This document shows positions 17,831 to 26,151 of a stretch of 64,000 bases of DNA, piece by piece (the first letter of the stretch is position 1; every line of letters begins with the position of its first letter). A program made the position numbers and the translations under genes. The DNA is from Chryseobacterium sp. Leaf180. Lineage in GTDB: Bacteria > Bacteroidota > Bacteroidia > Flavobacteriales > Weeksellaceae. The notes beneath the pieces are model-generated. The model made no database searches and was not told the DNA's origin. It was given only the letters and a program-made list of their open reading frames with translations. The stretch covers positions 2,050 to 66,049 of the forward strand of contig NZ_LMPJ01000014.1 of NCBI RefSeq assembly GCF_001424585.1, given 5' to 3'.

Positions 17831-17880
17831 ATCAAAAGTCTTCAAAATACAGTAAAAAATGAGTCTTACCGATACTCCGT

Positions 17881-17935
17881 AGATAAAGCATAGATAAAGC
17901 ATAGATAAAGCATAGATAGTGTATGGATAGAGCGT
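17881..17935. repeat. 11-bp tandem minisatellite (locus 1)
   Basis: Three perfect AGATAAAGCAT units (17881-17913), then AGATAGTGTAT and GGATAGAGCGT. The 11-bp period equals about one helical turn. The same words occur reverse-complemented at 50174-50217. It lies between the response regulator and the YD-repeat gene, upstream of that gene's promoter region. Confidence 0.85.
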
Positions 17936-18018
17936 GAATGTGGTATGTTTTAAAAACCGAAAGATTTGGAGCGAATGTAAATTATCTTACATTGCACCGA
18001 ACAAACGCTAAACTTCTG

Positions 18019-18969
18019 ATGAACGCTTTTCTAAATACCTTCCTTATCTTTTTCACCACTGTTGCTTTTGCGCAAAGTGAGCAGTCAGGCGATACGGCAT
18101 ATTTCGATGTTGAAAAGCAGAAGTTCGGTGACATCAAAGAATACAAAACTGCAGACTTTAAATTTGTCAGTCCCACCGTCAATCTGGAAAACATGGTGGA
18201 TATATTCATGCCTCAGCCTTATAATTTCAGTCCGCAGAAAGGCAGCAAAACCCTGAAGAAAATTACAGCGTATACAAAATCCGGTGATCAGGATACTAAA
18301 AAGTACCACTCCGAAGACTTCTTCGACCGGGAAGGTAAAAAGTACCAGACCAATGAATTCGGTTATGTAAGCACATATTTTAAATATGATAAACTGGGTC
18401 GTCTTTCAGATAAAATCCGTGTGGTGAGAGCCGATACAGTGTATCATCACCGGTACCGTTTTAATAAAAACAGTCAGCTGATCTCATACGGTACCACGAA
18501 GATACAGTACGACAGTTCGGGAAGACCGGTCAGTTTTAAAGATTCTTTGGCGGTTGATTTTCCGTACCGTACGGTGATTATGTATGACCATTCTAAAGTC
18601 CGAATCGAAGAACAGAAAAACGGTACCGCCATCGGTTTCCGTGAATTTACCTATTCTGAAAATCTGAATCTGATCAAAGAACGGTATGCAGACAGAACGG
18701 TTTTTCACAGCTATAACGCGCAAAACCAGAAGATCAAAACGGTGGAATTTACCGGTGAAAATCTCTACCGCATTCAGACTTTTGAATACAGCGAAATGGG
18801 TGACCTGAAAAAGCAGCGCTCCCATTTGGGTCCGAATATCAAAAGCGGCATCACCACCGAAAACGTTCCGACATACAGGTACGACGCGCAGGGCAATAAA
18901 ACCTTTTTTAAAAGTTCATCGGTAGTCGCTTCTCCGACGGAGTATTTTTATGAAAATGAATATTACTGA
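18019..18969 (+). CDS. Exported YD-repeat-like protein
   Basis: 316 residues from the ATG at 18019, chosen because it starts a clean signal peptide (MNAFLNTFLIFF, cleavage after VAFAQ); the frame opens upstream at 17938. The mature protein carries RHS/YD-type units such as YFKYDKLGRLSDKIR, KIQYDSSGRPVSF and YRYDAQGNKTFF, so it probably forms an elongated beta-structure. There is no toxin domain and no T9SS tail, so it is likely periplasmic or surface-associated. Function unknown. TATCTTACATTGC upstream (about 17982) resembles a -7 element. Confidence 0.7.
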   Translation: MNAFLNTFLIFFTTVAFAQSEQSGDTAYFDVEKQKFGDIKEYKTADFKFVSPTVNLENMVDIFMPQPYNFSPQKGSKTLKKITAYTKSGDQDTKKYHSEDFFDREGKKYQTNEFGYVSTYFKYDKLGRLSDKIRVVRADTVYHHRYRFNKNSQLISYGTTKIQYDSSGRPVSFKDSLAVDFPYRTVIMYDHSKVRIEEQKNGTAIGFREFTYSENLNLIKERYADRTVFHSYNAQNQKIKTVEFTGENLYRIQTFEYSEMGDLKKQRSHLGPNIKSGITTENVPTYRYDAQGNKTFFKSSSVVASPTEYFYENEYY

Positions 18970-19061
18970 TTTTTCTGAGGTTTCTTTCAGTTATAAATTA
19001 TCTGCTCATTTATATAAAAAAAAATACTTTTAATTTATTAACACGATATTCTTTAATTGAA

Positions 19062-19069
19062 TATCTTTG
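19062..19069 (+). promoter_or_regulatory. -7 promoter element of the metzincin gene
   Basis: TATCTTTG matches TAnnTTTG exactly, 26 bp before the ATG at 19095. Confidence 0.6.
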
Positions 19070-19094
19070 TTTCATTAAAATTATCATAATCTAA

Positions 19095-22013
19095 ATGAAA
19101 AAATTAATTACATCCTTGCTGTTGGGTATGATTGGCACGTCAGCCATGGCTCAATGGAGCCCGGCCGCATCCGCCGCTAGTTCTGGTAAAGCTAATGAGG
19201 CCAGAATGTCATATAAATTAGATTTGACGAAGATCAGATCTCAACTTGCTAACGCGCCTGAGAGAGGAACAAACGGAAAACCGGTAGAAATACTGCTTCC
19301 TACTCTTGACGGAAAAATTGAAAGGTTTGCTGTTTACAGCTTTCCGGTATTGGTGAAAGAACTGGCCGATCAGTATCAGCTGGGATCGTATATCGGTGTA
19401 GGAATCGATGATCCTGAGAAAAGTGTACGCTTCTCTCTGGCGCCAAATGATTTCCAGTCTATGATGCTGAAAGATGGTGTGTACCAGTTCATTGATCCTC
19501 AAAATGCTGATAAAACGGTATACAGCGTACATGCGAAAACTAAAAATACCGGTGACAGAGGTTTTTTATGCAGTATGAACGAAAGCGTAAAGTCTAAGCT
19601 TGAAATGAGCGAACTGTATAAGCAAGGCAAACTGGCTGGCGGTTCATCTTCACTTTTGGGTAAGATGTCTGATAAGAAATACCGTACGATGCGATTGGCT
19701 ATGTCGGTAACAGGCGAATATACGGCTTTCCACGGTGGTACTGTAGCAGGAGCACTTGCCGGAATCAACGCAACAATGACGCGCGTAAACGGTGTTTTTG
19801 AAAAAGATTTCGCCCTTCATTTAAACGTGCAGAATTTTCCTGCAGTGATTTACACAAATGCTGCAACTGATCCTTACTCTCCCGGATCAACAGGCGCAGG
19901 AGGTGCATGGACTCAGGAATTACAAACTACCTTAACTACTTTTGTTGGTAATGCCAACTATGATATCGGCCATCTATTTGGTGCATCCGGTGGCGGCGGA
20001 AACGCAGGATGTATCGGATGTGTATGTATTAATCCTACAGCAGCCGCTCCCAACGGAAAAGGTTCAGGGTATACCTCTCCTGCCAATAACAGTCCACAAG
20101 GCGATTCATTTGATATTGATTATGTAGCGCACGAATTGGGTCATCAGTTGGGCGCAAATCATACCTTCTCACACAATATTGAAGGCACAGGAGTAAATAT
20201 GGAACCGGGTTCCGGTTCGACTATTATGGGATATGCAGGAATTACAAATGCCAATGTGCAGTTGAGTTCTGATGCATACTTTCATGTAGCAAGTATTTAT
20301 CAGGTGGAACAAAATCTTATCGCAAAGACATGTGATGTAGAAACCACGCTTGCCAACAATCCACCGGTTATAACGATGCCTGCCGACGTAACAATCCCAA
20401 AAGGAACTGCTTTTGTTCTGACAGGTTCTGCAGTGGATCCTGAAAACGACCCGATGACGTATTGCTGGGAGCAGTCAGATTCTGCAGACAATCCGGTAAC
20501 TACCGTTACGGGTACTAATACAACTGGTGCATTTTTCAGATCCCTTCTCCCTAGTACCTCACCTACGAGGTATTTCCCTAAATTATCTTCGGTATTAAAT
20601 GGGAATCTGACAGTACCTGCTGACTGGGAAACCGTTCCGAATGTAGCAAGAGATATGTATTTTGCTTTGACGGTACGTGACAACAACGCAGTATCTACTT
20701 CACAGCAGTCAGATTTTGACGAAGTAAAAGTGACTGTAGCATCTGCAGGTCCTTTTAAAATCAACACAACGCAGATTTATCAGAATGTTGCTTCTTCTCC
20801 TGTTACATGGGATGTAGTAGGAACTGCAGCGGCGCCATTTAACGTAACGAATGTAAAAGTTGATTATACTACCAATAACGGAACAACCTGGACTGTGCTG
20901 TCCGCATCAACTCCAAATGACGGTACAGAATCTTTCACTTTGCCTGCTTCGCTAATCGGACAGAATATTAAACTGAGAATTTCTGCGATCAACAATATAT
21001 TTTATGCAGTAAAACAAATCTTGGTGACTACTGCAGCAAACTGTACCGGTGCCGCTCCAACAGGAATCACCGTAACCAACGTAACTGCCACTACAGCTTC
21101 TGTAAACTGGAATGCGATTACAAATGCTACATTTATTGTCCGTTATAAAAAATCGGCTGCCACAGCCTGGTCTCAGGTAACATCGACTACTACCAATGCA
21201 ATAATCCCAGCTCTCGAAGAGGGTACAGCGTATGATGTTCAGGTAGCTGCTGTTTGTTCTGGTGTAACCGGTACATATAGCGCAACTACACAATTTGTAA
21301 CTTTATCTGCAGTAACATACTGTCCGCTTTCATCATCTAACTCAGCAGATGAATTCATCAGTAATGTAACGCTGGCGAATGTGAACAATACTTCAGGAGC
21401 AAGTACCTATACCGATTACGGAACAGATGCTTCAAAAATCGTTTATCTTAATGCGAATTCTCAAAACAATGCATTATCAGTAACAAAAGCATGGACGAGT
21501 ACAACATATCCTGAAGGGGTAAAAGTTTGGATCGATTTCGACAGAAGCGGTACATTCGAAGCTTCAGAATTGGTGCTTTCTACACCTTCAAACACAACTG
21601 CAACGGTAACATCTACATTCAATGTACCTTCTACTGCGGTATTGAACAAAACGCTGAAAATGAGAGTGGCAATGCGATATAACACAATACCTACAGATGC
21701 ATGTACAGCTTATGTTTATGGAGAAGTTGAAGATTATAATGTGATCGTAAACAGCTTCCTTTCTACAAACGAAAGCACTGCAGCAGCAGATAACGGAGTT
21801 CGCATCTATCCAAATCCTGCAACAGATGTTTTAAATGTAACTAAAGTTTCAGATAAGGCTTCTTTCAGAATTCACAATGCTGCCGGTCAGCTTGTGAAAG
21901 GCGGTAATATTACCGGCGGACAGGTAAGAGTTTCTGAACTGGTAAGAGGAACGTATGTAATTACCATCAGCGATAAAAATATCAGTGAAAGCCTGAAGTT
22001 TATCAAGAAGTAA
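19095..22013 (+). CDS. T9SS-secreted reprolysin-like metzincin with FN3 and GEVED domains
   Basis: 972 residues. Signal peptide 1-19 (ending SAMAQ), a propeptide-like region to about 195, then a catalytic metzincin domain with HELGHQLGANH (zinc ligands His346, His350, His356; Glu347 catalytic) and Met-turn STIMGYAG (Met378). Beta-sandwich domains follow from about 420, an FN3 domain at about 650-735 (TGITVTNVTATTASVNW), a GEVED-type domain (GEVEDYNVIV near 880), and a type A T9SS sorting domain from about 905 (VRIYPNPATDVLNV, ending ESLKFIKK). It should be exported, anchored or released at the surface and degrade proteins. A shorter paralogue lies at 47708. Confidence 0.9.
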   Translation: MKKLITSLLLGMIGTSAMAQWSPAASAASSGKANEARMSYKLDLTKIRSQLANAPERGTNGKPVEILLPTLDGKIERFAVYSFPVLVKELADQYQLGSYIGVGIDDPEKSVRFSLAPNDFQSMMLKDGVYQFIDPQNADKTVYSVHAKTKNTGDRGFLCSMNESVKSKLEMSELYKQGKLAGGSSSLLGKMSDKKYRTMRLAMSVTGEYTAFHGGTVAGALAGINATMTRVNGVFEKDFALHLNVQNFPAVIYTNAATDPYSPGSTGAGGAWTQELQTTLTTFVGNANYDIGHLFGASGGGGNAGCIGCVCINPTAAAPNGKGSGYTSPANNSPQGDSFDIDYVAHELGHQLGANHTFSHNIEGTGVNMEPGSGSTIMGYAGITNANVQLSSDAYFHVASIYQVEQNLIAKTCDVETTLANNPPVITMPADVTIPKGTAFVLTGSAVDPENDPMTYCWEQSDSADNPVTTVTGTNTTGAFFRSLLPSTSPTRYFPKLSSVLNGNLTVPADWETVPNVARDMYFALTVRDNNAVSTSQQSDFDEVKVTVASAGPFKINTTQIYQNVASSPVTWDVVGTAAAPFNVTNVKVDYTTNNGTTWTVLSASTPNDGTESFTLPASLIGQNIKLRISAINNIFYAVKQILVTTAANCTGAAPTGITVTNVTATTASVNWNAITNATFIVRYKKSAATAWSQVTSTTTNAIIPALEEGTAYDVQVAAVCSGVTGTYSATTQFVTLSAVTYCPLSSSNSADEFISNVTLANVNNTSGASTYTDYGTDASKIVYLNANSQNNALSVTKAWTSTTYPEGVKVWIDFDRSGTFEASELVLSTPSNTTATVTSTFNVPSTAVLNKTLKMRVAMRYNTIPTDACTAYVYGEVEDYNVIVNSFLSTNESTAAADNGVRIYPNPATDVLNVTKVSDKASFRIHNAAGQLVKGGNITGGQVRVSELVRGTYVITISDKNISESLKFIKK

Positions 22014-22033
22014 TCATACCAGCATATTAAAGT

Positions 22034-22064
22034 AAAGGTCTCAGAAATTCTGAGACCTTTTTTT
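22034..22064 (+). terminator. Terminator after the metzincin gene
   Basis: AAAGGTCTCAGAA-TTCTGAGACCTTT with a seven-T tail; a near-perfect stem. Confidence 0.9.
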
Positions 22065-22155
22065 GTTTGGTTTTTTGAAGGAAATTATGTAGAATCAGCT
22101 GTTGATAGAATCATCATTTCAGAGAAAATGACCTATTAATCATGCTAATAACCAA

Positions 22156-22569
22156 CTAAACCGGCCGGAATTTCCTTTGATTAAACCTTCTTTTAAATGC
22201 TTTTCCGTCCTCAAACCGGTAGAAATACGTTTCTCTTTCTCTCGGTAAAGGTAGAATCATGGTAAAACATTCACCTTCCGGAAGTTCAATAAGTTCGTGA
22301 ATAGTAGATGCGGGAACAAAATGTACAGTGCCTTCTTTGCGGTGATGAACAGACGAAGTATATGTGCCGTCTTCGTGGATTTCGTAAATCCTTTCTACGT
22401 AGCTTCCTTTCAAGACGTGGCTGGTAAAACCGAAAGGATGATCATGAATATGCTCGTGCTCGTCGAGCCTGCTGAAATGATGCAGAACCGCATCAAACGG
22501 AAGTCCCAAAAGATGATGCTTCACAAATACGGCATTCATTTTCTCTTTCTTAAGTCGGATACGGTTCAT
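22156..22569 (-). CDS. Cupin-like small protein
   Basis: 137 residues. The histidine-rich HEHIHDHPFGF (about residues 37-47) followed by a glycine (LKGSY) matches cupin motif 1, and FVPASTIHELIEL resembles motif 2, so a metal-binding beta-barrel is likely. It may start at the second Met (11 residues in). No signal peptide. It could be a small dioxygenase-like or sugar-binding protein; the sequence does not say which. It precedes the Crp/Fnr gene at 22628 in map order on the same strand (about 60 bp downstream of it), so the two may be co-transcribed. Confidence 0.65.
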   Translation of the reverse strand: MNRIRLKKEKMNAVFVKHHLLGLPFDAVLHHFSRLDEHEHIHDHPFGFTSHVLKGSYVERIYEIHEDGTYTSSVHHRKEGTVHFVPASTIHELIELPEGECFTMILPLPRERETYFYRFEDGKAFKRRFNQRKFRPV

Positions 22570-22627
22570 GATGAAGGTTTTATAAAAGCAACGGATGGCT
22601 GCAGTTAAATTAGATTTGCAAAAAGAA

Positions 22628-23227
22628 TTAAAAATAGACGCGCCCTCTGGTAATCTTCACTACATGCTCAGACTCAAGTTTCTTAAGAATCCTGATGACT
22701 GTTTCTATACGTAAACCCGTCATACTGGCGAGTTCCCGTCTGGTATAGGGAATTTTAAAGGCATACTTCTCAGAAAGATCCTGATTCTCCTTCAGATGCG
22801 TCATCACAGTGAGCAGTTGGTGGGCAGCATCTTCTGACGTGAGACTGTTTAGAAATAGATAACTGTAATACGTCCGCTCGGCACAGTTCCGTAAAAAGCC
22901 CAGCTGAATCTGAAAATCTGACTCTAAAAGCTGTACAAATTGGTACCGCCCGAGACGCAGAACGGTACATTCTTCCATGGCAACAGCACTTGCAGGATAC
23001 CGGTGATGTTTACAGAAAAGAAAAACCTCACCCACACTTTCACCTTCATGATGAAAACTCTGGATAAATTCTCCATCATTTCCTTTAATATTGGCTAGTT
23101 TAATCTTTCCGGTAAGTATTTGAAAATAGTATAAAGGGGCATCATTTTCAGCAAATAGATACTCATTAGGTTTTAATGAGATCATCTCAGCCCCATAGGT
23201 GATAAGTAAATCTTTGCTTATTGACAT
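22628..23227 (-). CDS. Crp/Fnr family transcriptional regulator
   Basis: 199 residues: an N-terminal cyclic-nucleotide-binding-like barrel (about 15-115), a dimer helix, and a winged HTH with IPYTRRELASMTGLRIETVI then RILKKLESEH. The recognition helix keeps Glu and Arg spaced as in Fnr (ETVIR). There is no N-terminal cysteine cluster, so it is not an iron-sulphur Fnr. It is divergent from a second Crp/Fnr gene with 341 bp between. A dyad TATGAT-CATA-ATCAGT (23329-23344) lies 30.5 bp before a perfect TATATTTG -7 box on its own strand, suggesting auto- or cross-regulation. Confidence 0.88.
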   Translation of the reverse strand: MSISKDLLITYGAEMISLKPNEYLFAENDAPLYYFQILTGKIKLANIKGNDGEFIQSFHHEGESVGEVFLFCKHHRYPASAVAMEECTVLRLGRYQFVQLLESDFQIQLGFLRNCAERTYYSYLFLNSLTSEDAAHQLLTVMTHLKENQDLSEKYAFKIPYTRRELASMTGLRIETVIRILKKLESEHVVKITRGRVYF

Positions 23228-23298
23228 AAATCTTCATCATCCGATTTTGTATACATTGTTTAAGCTGTCTGTATAACAATGATCCGTTGATAACCGAA

Positions 23299-23306
23299 CA
23301 AATATA
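23299..23306 (-). promoter_or_regulatory. -7 element of the leftward crp-like gene
   Basis: On the minus strand this reads TATATTTG, a perfect TAnnTTTG. It lies 72 bp upstream of the start codon at 23227, with a degenerate dyad 30.5 bp upstream. Confidence 0.55.
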
Positions 23307-23328
23307 CGCGTTGTACATTCATCCGTAT

Positions 23329-23344
23329 TATGATCATAATCAGT
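23329..23344 (-). promoter_or_regulatory. Crp/Fnr-like site A (10 of 12)
   Basis: TATGAT-CATA-ATCAGT. The first half and ATCA of the second half match the recurrent dyad; the last two bases do not. It overlaps the perfect palindrome ATTATGATCATAAT (23327-23340), which may be a second mode of binding. Confidence 0.45.
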
Positions 23345-23413
23345 CGAAACGACTGGCAAAACTAAGCCAAATTAAAATACTTTCCACATATTAAATATAC
23401 CATAAATTTAAAA

Positions 23414-23429
23414 TATGATCTGCATCATA
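23414..23429 (+). promoter_or_regulatory. Crp/Fnr-like site B (perfect dyad)
   Basis: TATGAT-CTGC-ATCATA, centre 23421.5. The perfect -7 box TACATTTG begins at 23451, 29.5 bp from the centre. It drives the rightward crp-like gene at 23569 with a leader of about 105 nt. The position fits a class II activator at about -41.5. Confidence 0.7.
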
Positions 23430-23450
23430 AAATAGAAAGATCGTTACTGC

Positions 23451-23458
23451 TACATTTG
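23451..23458 (+). promoter_or_regulatory. -7 element of the rightward crp-like gene
   Basis: TACATTTG, exact match to TAnnTTTG, 29.5 bp from the centre of site B. Confidence 0.65.
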
Positions 23459-23568
23459 TAATGGCTTTAAACACAATATTGATCTGATAAGATGCACTAA
23501 GTTCAGCAATTATCACTAAAAACATCTTTCTTTCCGGGTATGGAATCAAGCTTTTTCAAAATTCATTT

Positions 23569-24165
23569 ATGAATATCAGTGAAGAACTTTTGCATTCGAT
23601 GGACGCTGTAGTACAGCATTACGGTTCTGGTGAATATATTTTTCGTCAGGATTCGCTGCCGCAGTTTTACTATCAGATTGCGGAAGGCGAAGTGAAACTG
23701 AATTCGTATGCAGAAGACGGCAAAGAGTTTATCCACAGTATACTGAGTAAAAATTCAGGGATCGGTGAAGCGATGCTGATTTTAAAAAAACCGTATCCGG
23801 TAAATGCCGTAACGATTACACCATGCAGAATTATTAAAATGACGGCGCAGAAGTTCTTTGATCTTCTGGAGCTGCATCCTCTTATTCTGAAAAACATCTA
23901 TACGTCTCTCGCAGACTCTGTTTTTGAAAAGCAAACCATGATGCACACGGTAACAAGTGGCACTGCAGCGGCACGGTTGAAAGAGATTTTAAATCTGATG
24001 AAAGAAACGAAAGACAACACAGAGAAATTCTCGATGGAAATCACCTATACACGCCAGCAACTCGCCTCAATGAGTGGTCTCACTCTGGAAACCACCATCA
24101 GGATCCTCAAAAAAATGGAACAGGAAAATATGCTGAAAACAGAAGGCCGGAAAATGTATTACTGA
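23569..24165 (+). CDS. Crp/Fnr family transcriptional regulator
   Basis: 198 residues, same architecture as its divergent neighbour and clearly paralogous: sensor barrel about 12-110 and winged HTH with ITYTRQQLASMSGLTLETTI then RILKKMEQEN. The recognition helix LTLETTIR resembles LTVETISR of E. coli Fnr, whose Glu and Arg read TGAT half-sites. It has no iron-sulphur cysteines near the N-terminus, so the signal is something other than a classical Fnr cluster. Its own promoter carries the perfect dyad of site B at activator distance, so it is the leading candidate for the regulator of sites A-F, with autoregulation. Confidence 0.88.
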   Translation: MNISEELLHSMDAVVQHYGSGEYIFRQDSLPQFYYQIAEGEVKLNSYAEDGKEFIHSILSKNSGIGEAMLILKKPYPVNAVTITPCRIIKMTAQKFFDLLELHPLILKNIYTSLADSVFEKQTMMHTVTSGTAAARLKEILNLMKETKDNTEKFSMEITYTRQQLASMSGLTLETTIRILKKMEQENMLKTEGRKMYY

Positions 24166-24187
24166 ATTTAAAATGAAAATACCGACA

Positions 24188-24252
24188 TAAAAAAGCCTTC
24201 AAAAAGAAGGCTAAAAACACAAATGATGAAAAAAAATTCCGCCTGAACGGAA
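24188..24252 (-). terminator. Two successive terminators on the minus strand
   Basis: Read leftward, TTCCG-TTCAGG-CGGAA is followed by eight T (24252-24224), and AGCCTTC-TTTTT-GAAGGCT by six T (about 24214-24190). They would stop leftward transcripts from the amylase gene or from the promoter candidate near site C; the second hairpin also lies just past the rightward crp-like gene. Confidence 0.6.
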
Positions 24253-24285
24253 ACTCAATATTAGCGATTCCATTTTGAACAAGTG

Positions 24286-24301
24286 TATGACTTGAATCAT
24301 A
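24286..24301. promoter_or_regulatory. Crp/Fnr-like site C (11 of 12) between convergent genes
   Basis: TATGAC-TTGA-ATCATA. It lies between the ends of two convergent genes, so no known gene start explains it. Leftward, TAATATTG begins 30.5 bp from the centre; rightward, a perfect TACATTTG at 24342-24349 is 48.5 bp away. It may drive a small RNA in either direction. Confidence 0.4.
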
Positions 24302-24397
24302 TACAGGTATTTCTATATTCAAAACCGATTCTTCAGGCATTTACATTTGATAATTAAATTGTCTTCAGGCAAATTCTTTTTCAGGAAAAAGAAACTC

Positions 24398-25867
24398 TCA
24401 AACCATCACCCACACACTCACAGACCGGCCATTTACGGTATAAACAGCTTTTCCAACGTCATCGGTTTTGATAATCTCTTTCCGGTTTTGTAAAAAATCT
24501 TTAAGCCTGCAGTTGGCAAACTTCTTTCCCAGAGAAATCTCCTTTTGTGCCGATTCATCATTGGATATGATAACAACACAGCCTTGATTTTCATCATCGC
24601 CTTCCCGCACCATCGCAATACAGTTCGGATCATCGAAATGATTTATCTGTTTTCCGTTTCCAAATAACTTCCGGGCTTCAAGCAGTTTGGGCAACAGTTC
24701 GACTTTTGGCATCACTACGTGAATTTTCTCTCCTTCCACCTCATCTGAATATTCTGCTCCGTAAAGATCAGGATAAAAAACGCACGGATATCCTTTTTCT
24801 GAAAGCAGAATTAAAGCATACGCTAACGGTTTAAACCAATCTTCAACTGCTGATTCTAAAGCCTGAAGGCGCTGCGTGTCGTGGTTTTCCACAAAGGTAA
24901 TGGCCAGTTCCGGCCGTTCGGTCAAAAAGCTTCCCTCAAAGACAGTAGGGAGATTAAAATCTCTTCCCTCTTCGGAAGCCTGAAAAAACCGGTAATGCAG
25001 CGGCACATCGAAACAGGAAATCAGGTGATCGGTTTCGTCTGCGAAATCGCAGATCTGCTTTATCTCGTCGATCCAGTATTCGCCCAAAATAAAACAGTCA
25101 GGGTTGACTTCAGTTTTCACAAACCTGACGAAGTCTTTAAGAAAATCCGAATTAATATGCTTCAGCGCGTCAAGACGCATTCCGCTGGCCTTCGTCGTAC
25201 CCAAAAACCACTTGATCCAGTTTTTCATTTCCTGCACCACAGCCGGATTTCGGTATTCGACATCGGCGCCCATCAGATAATCGTAATTGCCAAACTGATG
25301 ACTTACAGCGTCTGTCCATTCTTCGCCGGCATCATTATGAATTTTAAAAATTCCGGTCTGTATCTTTCCGTTTTGAGTCAGGTTATCAACTCCGCTGAAA
25401 CACTTATAATCCCAGACGAAATCTGAATACTTTCCTTTTCTTGCCGGAAACGTAAACTTCGTCGGAACAGCAGCTTCAAAAATTTTAGATAGGGTTTCGT
25501 TCCTGTCCTCCTCTTCCACCTGATGCAGTTTTACGGTTTCATATTCATCATCGCCCATCCGGTAATTTAAAACCACATCAGCATACACTGAAATTCCTGC
25601 CTGACGTGCTTTATCAATCGCTTGAATATATTCTTCTTTCGTTCCATATCTTGTTGGAATTCCGCCTTTCTGATCAAATTCTCCGAGATCATACAGATCA
25701 TACACATCGTAGCCACGACCGTCAGTACCGAGATGACATTTGGCAGCAGGAGGCAGCCAGACTGATGTGAAACCCAGCTTCTGTAAAGAATTAATCTTCT
25801 CCGAAAACTCATTCCATAGGTTGCCCGGATGGTACCAGTGAAAAAACTGCAGCATTACTCCTTTCAT
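24398..25867 (-). CDS. Cytoplasmic alpha-amylase (GH13)
   Basis: 489 residues without a signal peptide, the length and layout of intracellular GH13_5 alpha-amylases. Catalytic residues are nucleophile Asp233 (GMRLDALKH), acid/base Glu263 (ILGEYW) and Asp330 (FVENHDTQ). It would hydrolyse internal alpha-1,4 links of glycogen or imported dextrins. The odd point is conserved region I: DVVLNYRMGDDE (from Asp97) has Tyr102 where almost all GH13 enzymes have His after Asn, a residue at subsite -1. It is convergent with the crp-like gene. Confidence 0.9.
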   Translation of the reverse strand: MKGVMLQFFHWYHPGNLWNEFSEKINSLQKLGFTSVWLPPAAKCHLGTDGRGYDVYDLYDLGEFDQKGGIPTRYGTKEEYIQAIDKARQAGISVYADVVLNYRMGDDEYETVKLHQVEEEDRNETLSKIFEAAVPTKFTFPARKGKYSDFVWDYKCFSGVDNLTQNGKIQTGIFKIHNDAGEEWTDAVSHQFGNYDYLMGADVEYRNPAVVQEMKNWIKWFLGTTKASGMRLDALKHINSDFLKDFVRFVKTEVNPDCFILGEYWIDEIKQICDFADETDHLISCFDVPLHYRFFQASEEGRDFNLPTVFEGSFLTERPELAITFVENHDTQRLQALESAVEDWFKPLAYALILLSEKGYPCVFYPDLYGAEYSDEVEGEKIHVVMPKVELLPKLLEARKLFGNGKQINHFDDPNCIAMVREGDDENQGCVVIISNDESAQKEISLGKKFANCRLKDFLQNRKEIIKTDDVGKAVYTVNGRSVSVWVMV

Positions 25868-26151
25868 ATTCTAACTTCAAATTTGCCGGGCACTGAAATA
25901 ATTATTTGAAATCAATTGTTCTAAATCTCTTTATTTAAACAAATTGCCTTCAAAACAGTCATTCGGTCCCGGTTCAAACTTAGCAGAATAATTGTTTTAA
26001 TGTACATGAGGCTGATCACACCGCCATGAATTTTCATTTAAACAGGCTTTAAATATCCTCGTGCTCCCCGCTTAAATCATCAAACTCTTTTAGAATCTCA
26101 GTCATAAAAAAACAGTATTCTGCTACGTATTTTAGCAGATAAAACATTTTG

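Noticed and set aside
24107..24340. 77-codon leftward frame between the crp-like and amylase genes
   Set aside because: It runs through two terminators and into the end of the crp-like gene; its hydrophobic C-terminal half is an artefact of the T-tracts.
26049..26147. 32-codon leftward frame (ending MTEILKEFDDLSGEHEDI) divergent from the PAS kinase
   Set aside because: Looks faintly coding, but there is no promoter, ribosome site or terminator to support it.
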